Positions 40,848 through 51,087 of a stretch of DNA of 64,000 nucleotides are shown piece after piece. The stretch is taken from contig NZ_JACBFQ010000001.1 in NCBI RefSeq assembly GCF_021401125.1, positions 1,094,443-1,158,442 of the forward strand, given 5' to 3'. A model generated the notes under the pieces. That model was not told the origin of the DNA and searched no databases. It saw only the letters and a program-made list of their open reading frames with translations. The first letter of the stretch is position 1. Each line of letters starts with the position of its first letter. Both the position numbers and the translations under genes were made by a program. The stretch comes from Xanthobacter sp. NM-59. Lineage in GTDB: Bacteria > Pseudomonadota > Alphaproteobacteria > Rhizobiales > Xanthobacteraceae.

Positions 40848-43597
40848 TCCTCCTGCGCCCCGCTCTCGTCGTCACCAGCATCGTCCGCGACATCGTCGCC
40901 GGCGGTATCCTCGCTGATGTGCTCCACCGAAACCACGCGCTCGCCATCCGCCGTGTTGAAGACGATGACGCCCTGGCTGGCGCGCCCAACGATGCGGATG
41001 CCATCCACCGGGCACCGGATCAACTGGCCGCCATCGGTGACCAGCATGATCTGGTCCGGATCCTCCACCGGGAAGGATGCCACCAGCCGGCCGTTGCGCT
41101 CGTTCACCGCCATGGCGACGATGCCCTTGCCACCGCGGCCGGTCACCCGATACTCGAAGGAAGACGTGCGCTTGCCGTAGCCGTTCTCCGACACCGTCAG
41201 GATGAACTGCTCCGCCTCGCTCATCTCCACATACCGGTCCTGGCCCAGCTGCCCGACGCTGCTTCCGTCCTCGTCCATGTCAGTCTCGGCCGCATCGCCG
41301 GCCTCGCCGCGCAGAGCCCGGCGCATCTTGATATAGGCCAAGCGCTCCTCGGCACTCGCCTCCACATGGCGGATGATGGCCATGGAAATGATGCTGTCGT
41401 CATCCTCCAGGCGAATGCCGCGCACGCCGACGCTGTCGCGCCCCTTGAACACGCGCACGTCCGTCACAGGGAAGCGAATGCAGGCTCCGCCCGCCGTGGT
41501 CAGCAGCACGTCATCGTCTTCCGTGCACAGCCCCACATCGGCAATGGCCTCGCCCTCGCCCAGCTTCATGGCGATCTTGCCGTTGCGGTTGACCTGCGCG
41601 AAATCCGAAAGCGCGTTCCGGCGCACCGTCCCGGAGGTGGTGGCGAACATGATCTGCAGGCGCGCATTCTCCGCCTCGTCCTCAGGCAGCAGCACCACCG
41701 AGGTGATCCGCTCATCGGATTCGAGCGGCAGGATGTTGACCAGTGCCTTGCCACGCCCCTGCGGCGCCGCCGCCGGCAGGCGCCACACCTTCAGCTTGTA
41801 CACCTGCCCCTTGGACGAGAAGAACAGAACCGGCGCATGGGTGGATGCGACGAACAGGCGGGTAACGAAATCCTCGTCCCGCGTCTGCATGGCCGAACGG
41901 CCCTTGCCGCCACGCCGCTGCGCCCGGTAGGTGCTGAGCGGCACCCGCTTGATGTAGCCGGCGTGGGAAACGGTGACCACCATCTCCTCGCGCTGAATCA
42001 GGTCTTCATCATCAAGATCGCCGAAGCCTTCCACGATCTCGGTGCGCCGGGGCGTCCCAAACTCAGCCTTGATGGCCAGCAGCTCGTCACGAATGATGCC
42101 GCGCATGCGCGAACGGCTCGCCAGAATGTCGAGATAATCGGCGATCTCCGCCGCCAGCTTGTCCAGCTCCTCCGCGATCTCATCCCGCCCCAGCGCGGTG
42201 AGCCGCTGCAGGCGCAGATCCAGGATAGCCCGTGCCTGCTCCAAAGAGAGCCGGTACGTCCCATCCTCATTCAGCTTGTGGCGCGGATCGGCGATCAGCG
42301 CGATCAGCGGCGCCATGTCCTTGGCGGGCCAGTTGCGCACCATCAGGGCTTCGCGCGCACTCGCCGGGTCGGGCGCCGTACGGATGAGGCGGATGACCTC
42401 GTCGATGTTCGCAACGGCGATCGCCAGTCCCACGAGCACATGGGCGCGATCACGCGCCTTGCGCAGCAGGAACTTGGTCCGCCGCCGCACCACCTCCTCG
42501 CGGAAGGCGACAAAGGCGGTCAGCGTGTCATGGAGTGTCAGCACCCCCGGCTTGCCACCGGAAAGCGCAACCATGTTCACGCCAAACGACGTTTGCAGCA
42601 GGGTCTGACGGTACAGGTTGTTGAGCACCACGTCCGCCTGGGCGTCGCGCTTGATCTCGATGACCACACGCAGGCCGTCGCGGTCGCTCTCGTCGCGGAT
42701 CTCGGAGATGCCCTCCACCCGCTTGTCCCGCACCAGCTCCGCGATCTTCTCGATCATCGTCGCCTTATTCACCTGGTACGGAATCTCAGTGACGATCAAC
42801 GCCTCGCGATCCTTGCGCAGGCTCTCAATCGCCACCTTCGCCCGCATCAGGATCGAGCCGCGGCCGGTGAGATAGGCTTGGCGAATACCCGTACGGCCCA
42901 GGATAAGTCCGCCCGTGGGGAAGTCCGGCCCCGGCAGCAGCTCCAGCAGCGCCTCGGGCTCCAGGGACGGATCATCGATAAGCGCAACCGTCGCGTCGAT
43001 GACTTCGCCGAGATTGTGAGGCGGGATATTGGTGGCCATGCCCACCGCGATGCCGCCGGCGCCGTTCACCAGAAGGTTCGGGAACTTGGCAGGAAGAACA
43101 CTCGGCTCGTGCTCGGTATTGTCGTAGTTCCCCTGGAAATCGACGGTGTCCTTGTCGAGATCGTCCAGCAGAGTGTTCGTAATCTTCTCGAGCCGCACCT
43201 CGGTATAGCGCATCGCCGCCGGCGCATCGCCATCGACCGAGCCGAAATTGCCCTGACCATCCACCAGCGGCACCCGCATGGCGAAATCCTGAGCCATGCG
43301 CACCAACGCATCATAGACCGACTGATCACCGTGCGGGTGATACTTACCGATCACATCACCCACCACGCGGGCAGACTTACGGTATTGCTTGTTCCACTCG
43401 TAGCCATTCTCGTGCATCGAGAACAGGATGCGGCGATGCACCGGCTTCAGACCATCGCGCACGTCGGGCAAAGCACGGGCAACGATCACGCTCATCGCGT
43501 AATCGAGATAGGAGCGCGAGAGTTCCTCGGTAATGGAAACCGGCGTGATATCCGAAGGCGGCTCGCTGCCGGGCTTCGGCGTCTCGGGATCGGCCAA
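40844..43597 (-). CDS. gyrA: DNA gyrase subunit A
   Basis: The 917-residue protein has the catalytic tyrosine Y131 ([10 protein letters not shown]), the quinolone region [15 protein letters not shown], the GyrA box AQRRGGKG and six beta-pinwheel repeats in the C-terminal half. The residue equivalent to E. coli Ser83 is Gln92 (D96 matches Asp87); a non-serine residue there is common in Rhizobiales. The only usable start is TTG at 43597, because an in-frame TGA lies five codons upstream of it and no ATG or GTG precedes the conserved [15 protein letters not shown]. An acidic tail ([17 protein letters not shown]) ends the protein. Confidence 0.95.
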   Translation of the reverse strand: MADPETPKPGSEPPSDITPVSITEELSRSYLDYAMSVIVARALPDVRDGLKPVHRRILFSMHENGYEWNKQYRKSARVVGDVIGKYHPHGDQSVYDALVRMAQDFAMRVPLVDGQGNFGSVDGDAPAAMRYTEVRLEKITNTLLDDLDKDTVDFQGNYDNTEHEPSVLPAKFPNLLVNGAGGIAVGMATNIPPHNLGEVIDATVALIDDPSLEPEALLELLPGPDFPTGGLILGRTGIRQAYLTGRGSILMRAKVAIESLRKDREALIVTEIPYQVNKATMIEKIAELVRDKRVEGISEIRDESDRDGLRVVIEIKRDAQADVVLNNLYRQTLLQTSFGVNMVALSGGKPGVLTLHDTLTAFVAFREEVVRRRTKFLLRKARDRAHVLVGLAIAVANIDEVIRLIRTAPDPASAREALMVRNWPAKDMAPLIALIADPRHKLNEDGTYRLSLEQARAILDLRLQRLTALGRDEIAEELDKLAAEIADYLDILASRSRMRGIIRDELLAIKAEFGTPRRTEIVEGFGDLDDEDLIQREEMVVTVSHAGYIKRVPLSTYRAQRRGGKGRSAMQTRDEDFVTRLFVASTHAPVLFFSSKGQVYKLKVWRLPAAAPQGRGKALVNILPLESDERITSVVLLPEDEAENARLQIMFATTSGTVRRNALSDFAQVNRNGKIAMKLGEGEAIADVGLCTEDDDVLLTTAGGACIRFPVTDVRVFKGRDSVGVRGIRLEDDDSIISMAIIRHVEASAEERLAYIKMRRALRGEAGDAAETDMDEDGSSVGQLGQDRYVEMSEAEQFILTVSENGYGKRTSSFEYRVTGRGGKGIVAMAVNERNGRLVASFPVEDPDQIMLVTDGGQLIRCPVDGIRIVGRASQGVIVFNTADGERVVSVEHISEDTAGDDVADDAGDDESGAQEE

Positions 43598-43944
43598 AAG
43601 TCGACACTCTCATCGTGATTGGAACGATCGACTTTTAGCCGATTCATCGCCCCAACGCCAGCAAAACCCCCCTGAGACAATGATTTTTATATATTGAAAA
43701 TCAATGCCTTAGATGCGAAGTGCCGCGCCACGACCAAACATTCCGGCGGTTTTGCGTCGAAACCGGCCTGACGCCGTGGACACAGAGTCCGGATCGCCCC
43801 CTCCGGCGACATCCATCCTCATGGCGCAAGCGACAAGCACCGACCCGTTCCGACGCCACGTCCCGCCAATGCTTCCGCCGCAACGCGAAGTCCAAGGCGC
43901 ACCCGCCTCCCCAGCCGCACGGCCTCGCGCCTCCGCATCGATCC
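43598..43944. other. Intergenic region between gyrA and ssb
   Basis: About 350 bp downstream of ssb and upstream of gyrA, both reading left. It must hold the gyrA promoter; the AT-rich stretch near 43680-43705 (TTTTTATATATTGAAAA) is the best candidate area. No gene and no clear terminator for ssb are seen. Confidence 0.4.
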
Positions 43945-44499
43945 TCAGAAGGGAATCTCATCATCCAAGTCGTTGGACGGACGCCCACCGCCACTCGCCC
44001 CGCCCGCGGAGCCACCCGACCTACGGCCACCACTGGAACCGCCACCATAGCCACCGCCGCTATAGCCGCCGCCGCTATAGCCGCCGCCCATCGGGCTCTG
44101 CGATCCGAAATCGGAGCCGCCGCCGAAATCCTCGCTTGCCTCCCCGCCAGACCGACCATCGAGCAAAGTCAGCTCTCCGCGGAACGGACGCAAGGTGACC
44201 TCAGTCACATAGACTTCGCGCCCGTCCTTCTCATACTTCCGGGTCTCGAGCTGCCCTTCGAGATAGACCTTCGAGCCCTTCTTCAAAAAGCGCTCGGCGA
44301 CGTTGATAAGGTTTTCGTTGTAAATGGCGACCGTGTGCCATTCCGTACGGTCCCGCCGTTCGCCGCTTGCCTTGTCGCGCCAGCTCTCCGACGTCGCAAT
44401 GCGCAGATTGCAGACACGCCCGCCGCTCTGGAATGAGCGAATCTCGGGATCGCGGCCCAGATTGCCGATCAGGATCACCTTATTGACGCTGCCGGCCAT
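43945..44499 (-). CDS. ssb: Single-stranded DNA-binding protein
   Basis: The 184-residue protein has the OB-fold SSB core (MAGSVNKVILIGNLGRDPEI, SGERRDRTEWHTVAIYNENL, SKVYLEGQLETRKY), a glycine-rich linker with GGGYSGGGYSGGGYGGG repeats, and the acidic tip DDEIPF that docks repair and replication proteins. The ATG at 44499 gives the normal N-terminus. It is divergent from uvrA across a 521-bp region with two LexA boxes, so it is probably SOS-induced. Confidence 0.96.
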   Translation of the reverse strand: MAGSVNKVILIGNLGRDPEIRSFQSGGRVCNLRIATSESWRDKASGERRDRTEWHTVAIYNENLINVAERFLKKGSKVYLEGQLETRKYEKDGREVYVTEVTLRPFRGELTLLDGRSGGEASEDFGGGSDFGSQSPMGGGYSGGGYSGGGYGGGSSGGRRSGGSAGGASGGGRPSNDLDDEIPF

Positions 44500-44647
44500 C
44501 ACCCGCCTCCCCATTTCGCGCACCGCCCCTTGGGGCGTTCAATGTCGCGCACCCTATCCGCAGCGCGGACACATGCGAACCCCTCGCGGCGTTGTCCACC
44601 GCAAAGTCCGCCAGGGACGGCGAGACCGCACACCCAGCGGTCCAGGT

Positions 44648-44662
44648 GTTCCGCTTATGTTC
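44648..44662 (+). promoter_or_regulatory. LexA box (alphaproteobacterial type), ssb side
   Basis: GTTC-N7-GTTC (GTTCCGCTTATGTTC) matches exactly the direct-repeat SOS box of alphaproteobacteria. It lies 149 bp upstream of the ssb start, in the shared ssb/uvrA regulatory region. Confidence 0.85.
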
Positions 44663-44737
44663 TAGCCTCAGCCATGCGCAGGAGCAAGGCGTTTTTTTTT
44701 CGAAAGCCTCCCGGATTTTGACTCGCGCCGCAGCAAG

Positions 44738-44752
44738 GTTCTCGGTATGTTC
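44738..44752 (+). promoter_or_regulatory. LexA box (alphaproteobacterial type), uvrA side
   Basis: A second exact GTTC-N7-GTTC (GTTCTCGGTATGTTC) stands 90 bp from the first and 269 bp before the uvrA start. Two boxes suggest one for each divergent promoter. Position relative to uvrA implies a long leader or an unrecognised start upstream of 45021. Confidence 0.85.
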
Positions 44753-45020
44753 TAGTCATGGTGATATTCGGGATTTAGGGCGCGCGACGATGACGCGGAA
44801 GCGACGGGACCCTACTCCGGACTTAGATGCAACGAAGCCGGATGCCTCCAAGTGCGGCCTTGGCGCATCCTAAGCGCTATGCATGGCGGGGACTGGAAAG
44901 CATGGGCATCTTTCGCCATCATGCCGCCTTCCCGCGCTTGCACCTCCCTGCTGCAAGAGGCGGCAGCCTCCCTACCCCAAATGTGTCGCGCCGGCGTCAG
45001 AGCCGCGCGGGTTGGATTTC

Positions 45021-48000
45021 ATGTCGGATCGCGCCTTTCCCCCCAGGGGCTCCGCCCCGCTTGCCACGCCTGCTTCGAAAACCAGTGGGCAGCCGGCCCA
45101 GCGGCGCGACGCCCGCACCTTGTCCGTCCGGGGTGCGCGCGAGCACAATCTGAAAAACGTGGACTTGGAAGTTCCACGCGATGCGCTGGTGGTTTTCACC
45201 GGCCTGTCCGGTTCCGGCAAGAGCTCTCTCGCCTTTGATACCATCTATGCGGAAGGGCAGCGGCGGTATGTGGAGAGCCTCTCCGCTTATGCGCGCCAGT
45301 TTCTGGAGATGATGCAGAAGCCGGACGTGGACCAGATTGATGGCCTGTCGCCGGCGATCTCCATCGAGCAGAAGACCACCTCCAAGAATCCGCGCTCCAC
45401 TGTGGGTACGGTGACTGAAATCTACGATTACATGCGTTTGCTGTGGGCGCGCACGGGCGTGCCCTACTCGCCGGCGACCGGACTGCCCATTGAGAGTCAG
45501 ACGGTTTCGCAGATGGTGGACCGCGTGCTCGCCTTGCCCGAGGGCGCACGACTGTTCCTGCTCGCGCCGGTCGTCCGCGGACGCAAGGGCGAGTACCGCA
45601 AAGAACTTGCCGATTGGATGAAAAAGGGCTTCCAGCGCGTCAAGATCGACGGCACCTTCCATGAAATCGCAGACGCGCCCGCGCTAGACAAGAAGTTCAA
45701 GCACGACATCGACGTCGTGGTCGATCGGATCGTCGTCCGCCCGGATCTCGCACAGCGGCTTGCAGACAGTTTCGAGACCGCTCTCGGGCTGGCCGATGGA
45801 ATCGCAGTGGCGGAATTCGCGGATGAAAAGGATGAGGCGGGTGCGCCGCGGCGCATTCTGTTCTCGGAGAAATTCGCCTGCCCCGTCTCCGGCTTCACCA
45901 TTCCGGAAATCGAGCCTCGGCTTTTCTCCTTCAACAATCCGTTCGGCGCATGCCCGGCCTGCGATGGGCTGGGCGTTGAGCAGACCATCGACGCCGATCT
46001 CGTGGTGCCGGACAGGATGCGCTCTCTGAAACAGGGAGCTATCGCGCCGTGGGCGAAGTCGACGTCCCCCTATTACGGGCAGACGCTGGACGCCCTCGCC
46101 AAGCATTACCATTTCAATCTTTCGGTTCCGTGGTGCGATCTCCCCGAGAAAGCGCGTGACGTCCTGCTCTACGGCTCGGACGGAGAGAAGATCGTCTTTT
46201 CCTATAATGACGGAATGCGGGCCTACGACACCGAAAAGGCCTTCGAAGGCGTGGTGCGCAACCTGGAGCGGCGCTGGAAGGAGACGGACAGCGACTGGGC
46301 CCGAGAGGAAATTTCCAAATATTTCTCTACGGTTCCCTGCTCGGCCTGTGGCGGTTACCGGCTGAAACCCGAGGCGCTCGCGGTGAAGGTTGCCGGCAAG
46401 CATATCGGCGAGGTGGGCGAGCTCTCCGTGAAGGCTGCGGCCCGGTGGTTCGAGGCACTGCCGGCACAACTCACGCACAAGCAGAACGAGATTGCCGGAC
46501 GCATTTTGAAGGAGATCCGCGAGCGGCTCAGCTTTCTTCTGGATGTCGGACTGGAATACCTCACGCTTGCGCGCTCATCGGGGACCCTGTCGGGCGGAGA
46601 AAGCCAGCGCATCCGCCTCGCCTCGCAGATCGGATCCGGCCTCACGGGCGTGCTCTACGTGCTCGACGAACCCTCCATCGGCCTGCACCAGCGCGACAAT
46701 GCGCGCCTGCTCGACACGCTGAAGCACCTGCGCGATCTCGGCAACACGGTGATCGTGGTGGAGCATGACGAGGATGCAATTCTTGCAGCCGATTATGTGG
46801 TCGATGTCGGCCCCGGAGCAGGCATTCATGGCGGGCGGATCGTGGCGCAGGGAACGCCCGCGGAAATCCTTGCCGATCCGGCTTCGCTCACGGGGCGCTA
46901 TCTCTCCGGCGCGCTGAGCGTGGGGGTGCCCGCGCGGCGCGCACCCAATCCTAAGCGCATGCTGCGCCTGGTGGGCGCGCGGGGCAACAACCTGAAGAAT
47001 GTCACGGCGGAAATTCCGCTGGGCCTGTTCACGGCCATCACCGGGGTATCGGGTGGCGGTAAGTCCACTTTGCTGCTGGAGACGCTCTACAAGGCCGTGG
47101 CCCGCCGGCTCAACGGCGCCAGCGAGGCGCCAGCCCCATTCGACCGACTGGAAGGGCTGGAGCACCTCGATAAGGTCATCGACATTGATCAGTCGCCCAT
47201 CGGGCGGACGCCGCGCTCGAACCCGGCGACCTATACCGGTGCCTTCACACCCATCCGCGAGTGGTTCGCCGGCCTGCCGGAGGCCAAGGCACGAGGCTAT
47301 GGCGCGGGGCGCTTCTCGTTCAACGTGAAGGGGGGCCGCTGCGAGGCCTGCCAGGGCGACGGTGTCATCAAGATCGAGATGCACTTCCTGCCGGATGTTT
47401 ATGTCACCTGCGATGTTTGCAAGGGCAAACGCTACAATCGCGAGACGCTTGAGGTGACATTCAAGAACAAGTCCATCGCCGATGTTCTCGATATGACGGT
47501 GGAAGAGGGGGCGCAGTTTTTCAAGGCAGTACCGTCGGTCCGCGAAAAACTGGAGACGCTGGAACGCGTCGGGCTTGATTATGTCAAGGTTGGCCAGCAG
47601 GCGACCACCCTTTCCGGTGGCGAGGCGCAGCGGGTGAAGCTCTCCAAGGAGCTGTCGCGCCGGGCGACGGGGCGCACGCTCTATATTCTGGACGAGCCCA
47701 CCACCGGCCTGCATTTTCACGATGTGAAGAAGCTGCTGGAGGTGCTGCACGAGCTGGTCGAGCAGGGCAACACCGTAGTGGTGATCGAGCACAACCTCGA
47801 AGTCATCAAGACCGCCGACTGGGTCATCGATCTGGGGCCCGAGGGTGGCGATGGCGGCGGGGAGATCGTGGCGGCGGGCACGCCCGAAGCGGTGGCCGCC
47901 AACCCGCGCTCCCATACCGGGCATTTCCTGGCTGAAGTGCTGGCCCGCCGCCCCAATCCGGATACCGCAAAGGCGACCGGAAAGGCCAAGGGTGATAAGG

Positions 48001-48134
48001 CCTTAAAGGAAAAGGGCACAGCTCCAAGAGCGGATGAGGCCATCGAGGAGGCCGCGCCGGCGCCCCTCGAAGACGTGGAGGCCAGCCCGCCCAAGGCGCG
48101 CGGACCTCGGCGGCGCGTGCGTCGTACGCCTTGA
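45021..48134 (+). CDS. uvrA: Excinuclease ABC subunit A
   Basis: The protein has 1037 residues from ATG 45021; the same frame opens at 44883, but that extension is not family-like. It has two ABC ATPase modules: Walker [13 protein letters not shown] and [12 protein letters not shown], signature [12 protein letters not shown] and [12 protein letters not shown], and two zinc fingers (CPACDG region and CEACQGDG...CDVCKGKR). It finds DNA damage with UvrB. The C-terminal 90 residues are a charged, lysine-, alanine- and proline-rich tail absent from the E. coli protein (940), which explains the extra length. Confidence 0.96.
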   Translation: MSDRAFPPRGSAPLATPASKTSGQPAQRRDARTLSVRGAREHNLKNVDLEVPRDALVVFTGLSGSGKSSLAFDTIYAEGQRRYVESLSAYARQFLEMMQKPDVDQIDGLSPAISIEQKTTSKNPRSTVGTVTEIYDYMRLLWARTGVPYSPATGLPIESQTVSQMVDRVLALPEGARLFLLAPVVRGRKGEYRKELADWMKKGFQRVKIDGTFHEIADAPALDKKFKHDIDVVVDRIVVRPDLAQRLADSFETALGLADGIAVAEFADEKDEAGAPRRILFSEKFACPVSGFTIPEIEPRLFSFNNPFGACPACDGLGVEQTIDADLVVPDRMRSLKQGAIAPWAKSTSPYYGQTLDALAKHYHFNLSVPWCDLPEKARDVLLYGSDGEKIVFSYNDGMRAYDTEKAFEGVVRNLERRWKETDSDWAREEISKYFSTVPCSACGGYRLKPEALAVKVAGKHIGEVGELSVKAAARWFEALPAQLTHKQNEIAGRILKEIRERLSFLLDVGLEYLTLARSSGTLSGGESQRIRLASQIGSGLTGVLYVLDEPSIGLHQRDNARLLDTLKHLRDLGNTVIVVEHDEDAILAADYVVDVGPGAGIHGGRIVAQGTPAEILADPASLTGRYLSGALSVGVPARRAPNPKRMLRLVGARGNNLKNVTAEIPLGLFTAITGVSGGGKSTLLLETLYKAVARRLNGASEAPAPFDRLEGLEHLDKVIDIDQSPIGRTPRSNPATYTGAFTPIREWFAGLPEAKARGYGAGRFSFNVKGGRCEACQGDGVIKIEMHFLPDVYVTCDVCKGKRYNRETLEVTFKNKSIADVLDMTVEEGAQFFKAVPSVREKLETLERVGLDYVKVGQQATTLSGGEAQRVKLSKELSRRATGRTLYILDEPTTGLHFHDVKKLLEVLHELVEQGNTVVVIEHNLEVIKTADWVIDLGPEGGDGGGEIVAAGTPEAVAANPRSHTGHFLAEVLARRPNPDTAKATGKAKGDKALKEKGTAPRADEAIEEAAPAPLEDVEASPPKARGPRRRVRRTP

Positions 48135-49272
48135 GGTGGGCCCTGCGGCGAGAGATGTTCATCCTCGACGGCATGATGGGCGTTGATCGGGATTACGCGC
48201 AGCGCGCCAATCTGGCCCAGGGGTGATGCGCGTCACCCGGGCACAGAAAGAGCAGACCGCCCAGCAATGTGAGCGGCCGGAGGCAAAAGTACAGCGGGCA
48301 GCTGGAGCATTTTCCGGCCCACGGAATCAGCAGCCCCGGGACACTTGATCTGGCGGAATTGCCTCGCGCGAGCGCTATGCCAGTTCGCTCGCGGGCGCGG
48401 CCGATCCGATGGGCAGCCCGAACCGGAGGGAGGATCGGGTTTGCCCAAAGGCACGGCGGGCGGCCAGCAGGGCAAAGGCTTCGACTAACGATTTCGGAGA
48501 CTGTCGCCTCTTGGCCCGCGCGCCAGTGCTTGAGTCTTCAGAGGGTGGACGTCGGGATTGGGCTCCTCGACGTTACTCCTGAGGCATCCGCCTGAGTGAC
48601 CTTCTGACCGGCGCCCCAGCCGATGTCAGTCAATCTGGCCGCAAACCGCGGGTTCATCGAAGGTGCTGCTCAGCACAACGGCCGCCCTGCGCGCCTCCGG
48701 ACAGCCGGGGCGATTTCAGGGCCGTCGCAGATCCGTTGCCACTGTACCGGGGCAGCTATTCGCCCCACTGGCAGACAGTGTCAGCGCTCAGCCATCTCAG
48801 GAGATGATGACCACGACAGTGCCCCGCCTGCCGCTGGCCATCCGGATTCGAATGCGCTCCCCGAGGCGGCGGCCGCCGCCCGCCCTTGCGCCCCGTCGGA
48901 GCCCCCGTCGCACCCGCAATAGCGCCTCCCTGACCCCGCGCCCGCAACCAGCAGAAGCCCTGAGCGCAACACACCATCGCCGCGGCGCCCCATGCCGGGC
49001 GTCATGCGCCGGTCACGGCGGAGGCGGCCATAGCAGCCACCCGCACACTGCCTATACGACAGGCACTACGCACATTTTTCAGCCGCATGTATCTGCAACT
49101 CATTGAAAAAACGAGGCTCATCCTCTGCGAGAATGGGCGGAGACTGCATGTGAGTTACGCATTGCTGCAATGCACATACCCCCATTTTATCCGGCGGCGG
49201 CTCCACCTATCTTGGCGTCAACAACGGGCGCGCTCCGCAGCGCCCCCTTCAAAAGCGTCAAGGAGTTGAATC
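48135..49272. other. Gene-free 1.1-kb gap before the DUF1127 gene
   Basis: The frames present are short, overlap on both strands and lack ribosome binding sites. The interval holds no repeat or RNA gene I can identify. Towards its right end, from about 49070, the sequence becomes AT-rich and contains the regulatory palindrome at 49159-49173. Confidence 0.4.
49159..49173. promoter_or_regulatory. Palindrome upstream of the DUF1127 gene
   Basis: GCATTGC-T-GCAATGC is a perfect interrupted palindrome 100 bp upstream of the DUF1127 start. Sites of this type are bound by dimeric regulators such as LysR-family proteins; the regulator is unknown. Confidence 0.45.
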
Positions 49273-49437
49273 ATGTTTCTCTGGGGCCTTCTCGCGCGCC
49301 AGATCCGCCGTTGGCAGGTGTATAACCGCACCGTGAGCGAGCTGTCCGAGCTCGATGATCGCAGCTTGGCGGACATCAATGTGTCGCGCAGCGAAATTCG
49401 CTCGCTTGCTCGCGAAGCGGCCCTGCGCGCGGCCTGA
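49273..49437 (+). CDS. DUF1127 small protein
   Basis: The 54-residue basic protein MFLWGLLARQIRRWQVYNRT continues VSELSELDDRSLADINVSRSE, the hallmark of DUF1127 (LxxLsDrxLaDIGisRsdI). Such short arginine-rich proteins bind RNA or act in stress and phosphate/motility control in Agrobacterium and Rhodobacter. AAGGAG lies just upstream of the ATG, and a strong terminator follows at 49466. Confidence 0.85.
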   Translation: MFLWGLLARQIRRWQVYNRTVSELSELDDRSLADINVSRSEIRSLAREAALRAA

Positions 49438-49465
49438 TCCGGCGCAACGTCTTCGCGAACTGTCC

Positions 49466-49491
49466 AAAATGGCCCCCTCCGGGGCCATTTT
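49466..49491 (+). terminator. Terminator after the DUF1127 gene
   Basis: AAAATGGCCCC (49466-49476) pairs perfectly with GGGGCCATTTT (49481-49491) across a 4-base loop, ending in a T-run. It is 28 bp after the DUF1127 stop. Confidence 0.88.
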
Positions 49492-49677
49492 CGTTTCCGG
49501 CGACCTGCCGTGCGCGGAACGAACACGGGGTAAAGCGGCCCCGTGCGCCACCATCGGGCTTGAACGCTCGTTGATGCCTGTGGCACACACGCCGGTCTGC
49601 GCGCCTCCGCCACGACGGTTATTCCGCAACGGAATGGCATGCGCTCCCGTCCAGCCACGCAGAAGGAGAAGACGCGC

Positions 49678-51078
49678 ATGGAAGCCGTTCACGTGATCGG
49701 CGCCGGGCTCGCCGGGTCCGAAGCCGCCTGGCAGCTGGCCCAGCGGGGCGTTCCCGTGGTGGTGCACGAAATGCGCCCCGTGCGCTCCACCGAGGCACAC
49801 CAGACCGATGGGTGCGCCGAGCTGGTCTGCTCCAACTCCTTCCGTTCCGATGACGCGCAGGGCAACGCCGTGGGCGTTCTCCATGCGGAAATGCGGCGCG
49901 CCGGCTCACTCATTCTTTCGGCGGCGGACGCCCACCAGGTGCCGGCCGGCGGCGCGCTGGCGGTGGACCGCGACGGCTTCTCCCAGGCCGTCACCCGCGC
50001 ACTCGCCGAGCACCCGCTCATCAAGATTCGGCGGGAAGAGATCGCCACCCTGCCGCCGGCGGAGTGGGACAAGGTCATCATCGCCACCGGCCCCCTGACC
50101 TCCGCGGATCTCGCGGCAGCGGTGCTGGAGAAGACCGGCGAGAATGCCCTCGCCTTCTTCGATGCCATCGCCCCCATTATCCATTTCGACAGCATCGACA
50201 TGGACAAAGCCTGGTTCCAGTCGCGCTACGACAAGGAGGGCCCAGGCGGCACCGGCGCCGACTACATCAACTGCCCCCTCAGCGAGGAGCAGTACAACGC
50301 CTTCATCGATGCGCTGCTGGCCGGCGAAAAGGCGCCGCTGCGGGATTTCGAGCTGAAGACCCCCTATTTCGACGGCTGCCTGCCCATCGAGGTGATGGCG
50401 GAGCGCGGCCGGGAGACCCTGCGCTTCGGCCCCATGAAGCCCGTGGGCCTGACGAACCCCCACACGCCAGGGGTGAAGCCCTATGCGGTGGTGCAGCTGC
50501 GCCAGGATAACAAGCTCGGCACGCTTTATAATATGGTGGGCTTCCAGACGAAGCTAAAGCATGGCGAGCAGGTGCGCATCTTCCGCACCATTCCGGGGCT
50601 GGAGGGCGCCGAGTTCGCCCGGCTGGGCGGGCTGCATCGCAACACCTATCTCAATTCCCCCCGCCTGCTGGATAAGACCCTGTGCCTGAAGGCGGAGCCT
50701 CGCCTGCGCTTCGCCGGGCAGATCACCGGCTGCGAGGGCTATGTGGAAAGCGCCGCCGTCGGCCTCATCGCCGGCCGGTTCGCCGCCGCCGAGCGACACG
50801 GCGAAACCCTGGTGCCGCCGCCCCCCACCACGGCCCTGGGAGCGCTGCTCGGCCACATCACCGGCGGCCATCTGGAAGCGGAAGGCGAGGGTCCGCGCTC
50901 GTTCCAGCCCATGAATGTCAATTTCGGCCTGTTCCCGCCGCTCACGGAGGCGCCGAAGGGCGAGGGGGGCAAGCGCCTGCGGGGCGCGGAAAAGACCCTT
51001 GCTAAGAAGAAGGCCCTGGCCGCCCGTGCCCTGGCCGATCTGGCCGTGTGGCTCGACACCACGGCCTCGGCGGCTTAA
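49678..51078 (+). CDS. trmFO: Methylenetetrahydrofolate-tRNA-(uracil-5-)-methyltransferase
   Basis: The 466-residue flavoprotein has the FAD-binding [18 protein letters not shown], then [28 protein letters not shown] and [16 protein letters not shown], all characteristic of TrmFO. It makes m5U54 in the tRNA T-loop using methylene-THF, where most Gram-negatives use TrmA. The ATG at 49678 follows AAGGAG. The next gene starts 9 bp after its stop. Confidence 0.95.
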   Translation: MEAVHVIGAGLAGSEAAWQLAQRGVPVVVHEMRPVRSTEAHQTDGCAELVCSNSFRSDDAQGNAVGVLHAEMRRAGSLILSAADAHQVPAGGALAVDRDGFSQAVTRALAEHPLIKIRREEIATLPPAEWDKVIIATGPLTSADLAAAVLEKTGENALAFFDAIAPIIHFDSIDMDKAWFQSRYDKEGPGGTGADYINCPLSEEQYNAFIDALLAGEKAPLRDFELKTPYFDGCLPIEVMAERGRETLRFGPMKPVGLTNPHTPGVKPYAVVQLRQDNKLGTLYNMVGFQTKLKHGEQVRIFRTIPGLEGAEFARLGGLHRNTYLNSPRLLDKTLCLKAEPRLRFAGQITGCEGYVESAAVGLIAGRFAAAERHGETLVPPPPTTALGALLGHITGGHLEAEGEGPRSFQPMNVNFGLFPPLTEAPKGEGGKRLRGAEKTLAKKKALAARALADLAVWLDTTASAA

Positions 51079-51087
51079 GAGGCGGAC

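Noticed and set aside
40919..43618. A 899-codon open frame on the plus strand opposite gyrA
   Set aside because: It is the antisense shadow of gyrA, whose motifs are unmistakable; long mirror frames are common at this GC content, and the translation is rich in H, R and Q with no domain.
48756..49005. Short minus-strand frames with glycine/alanine-rich translations
   Set aside because: They overlap in different frames with no start signals; GC-rich noise explains them.
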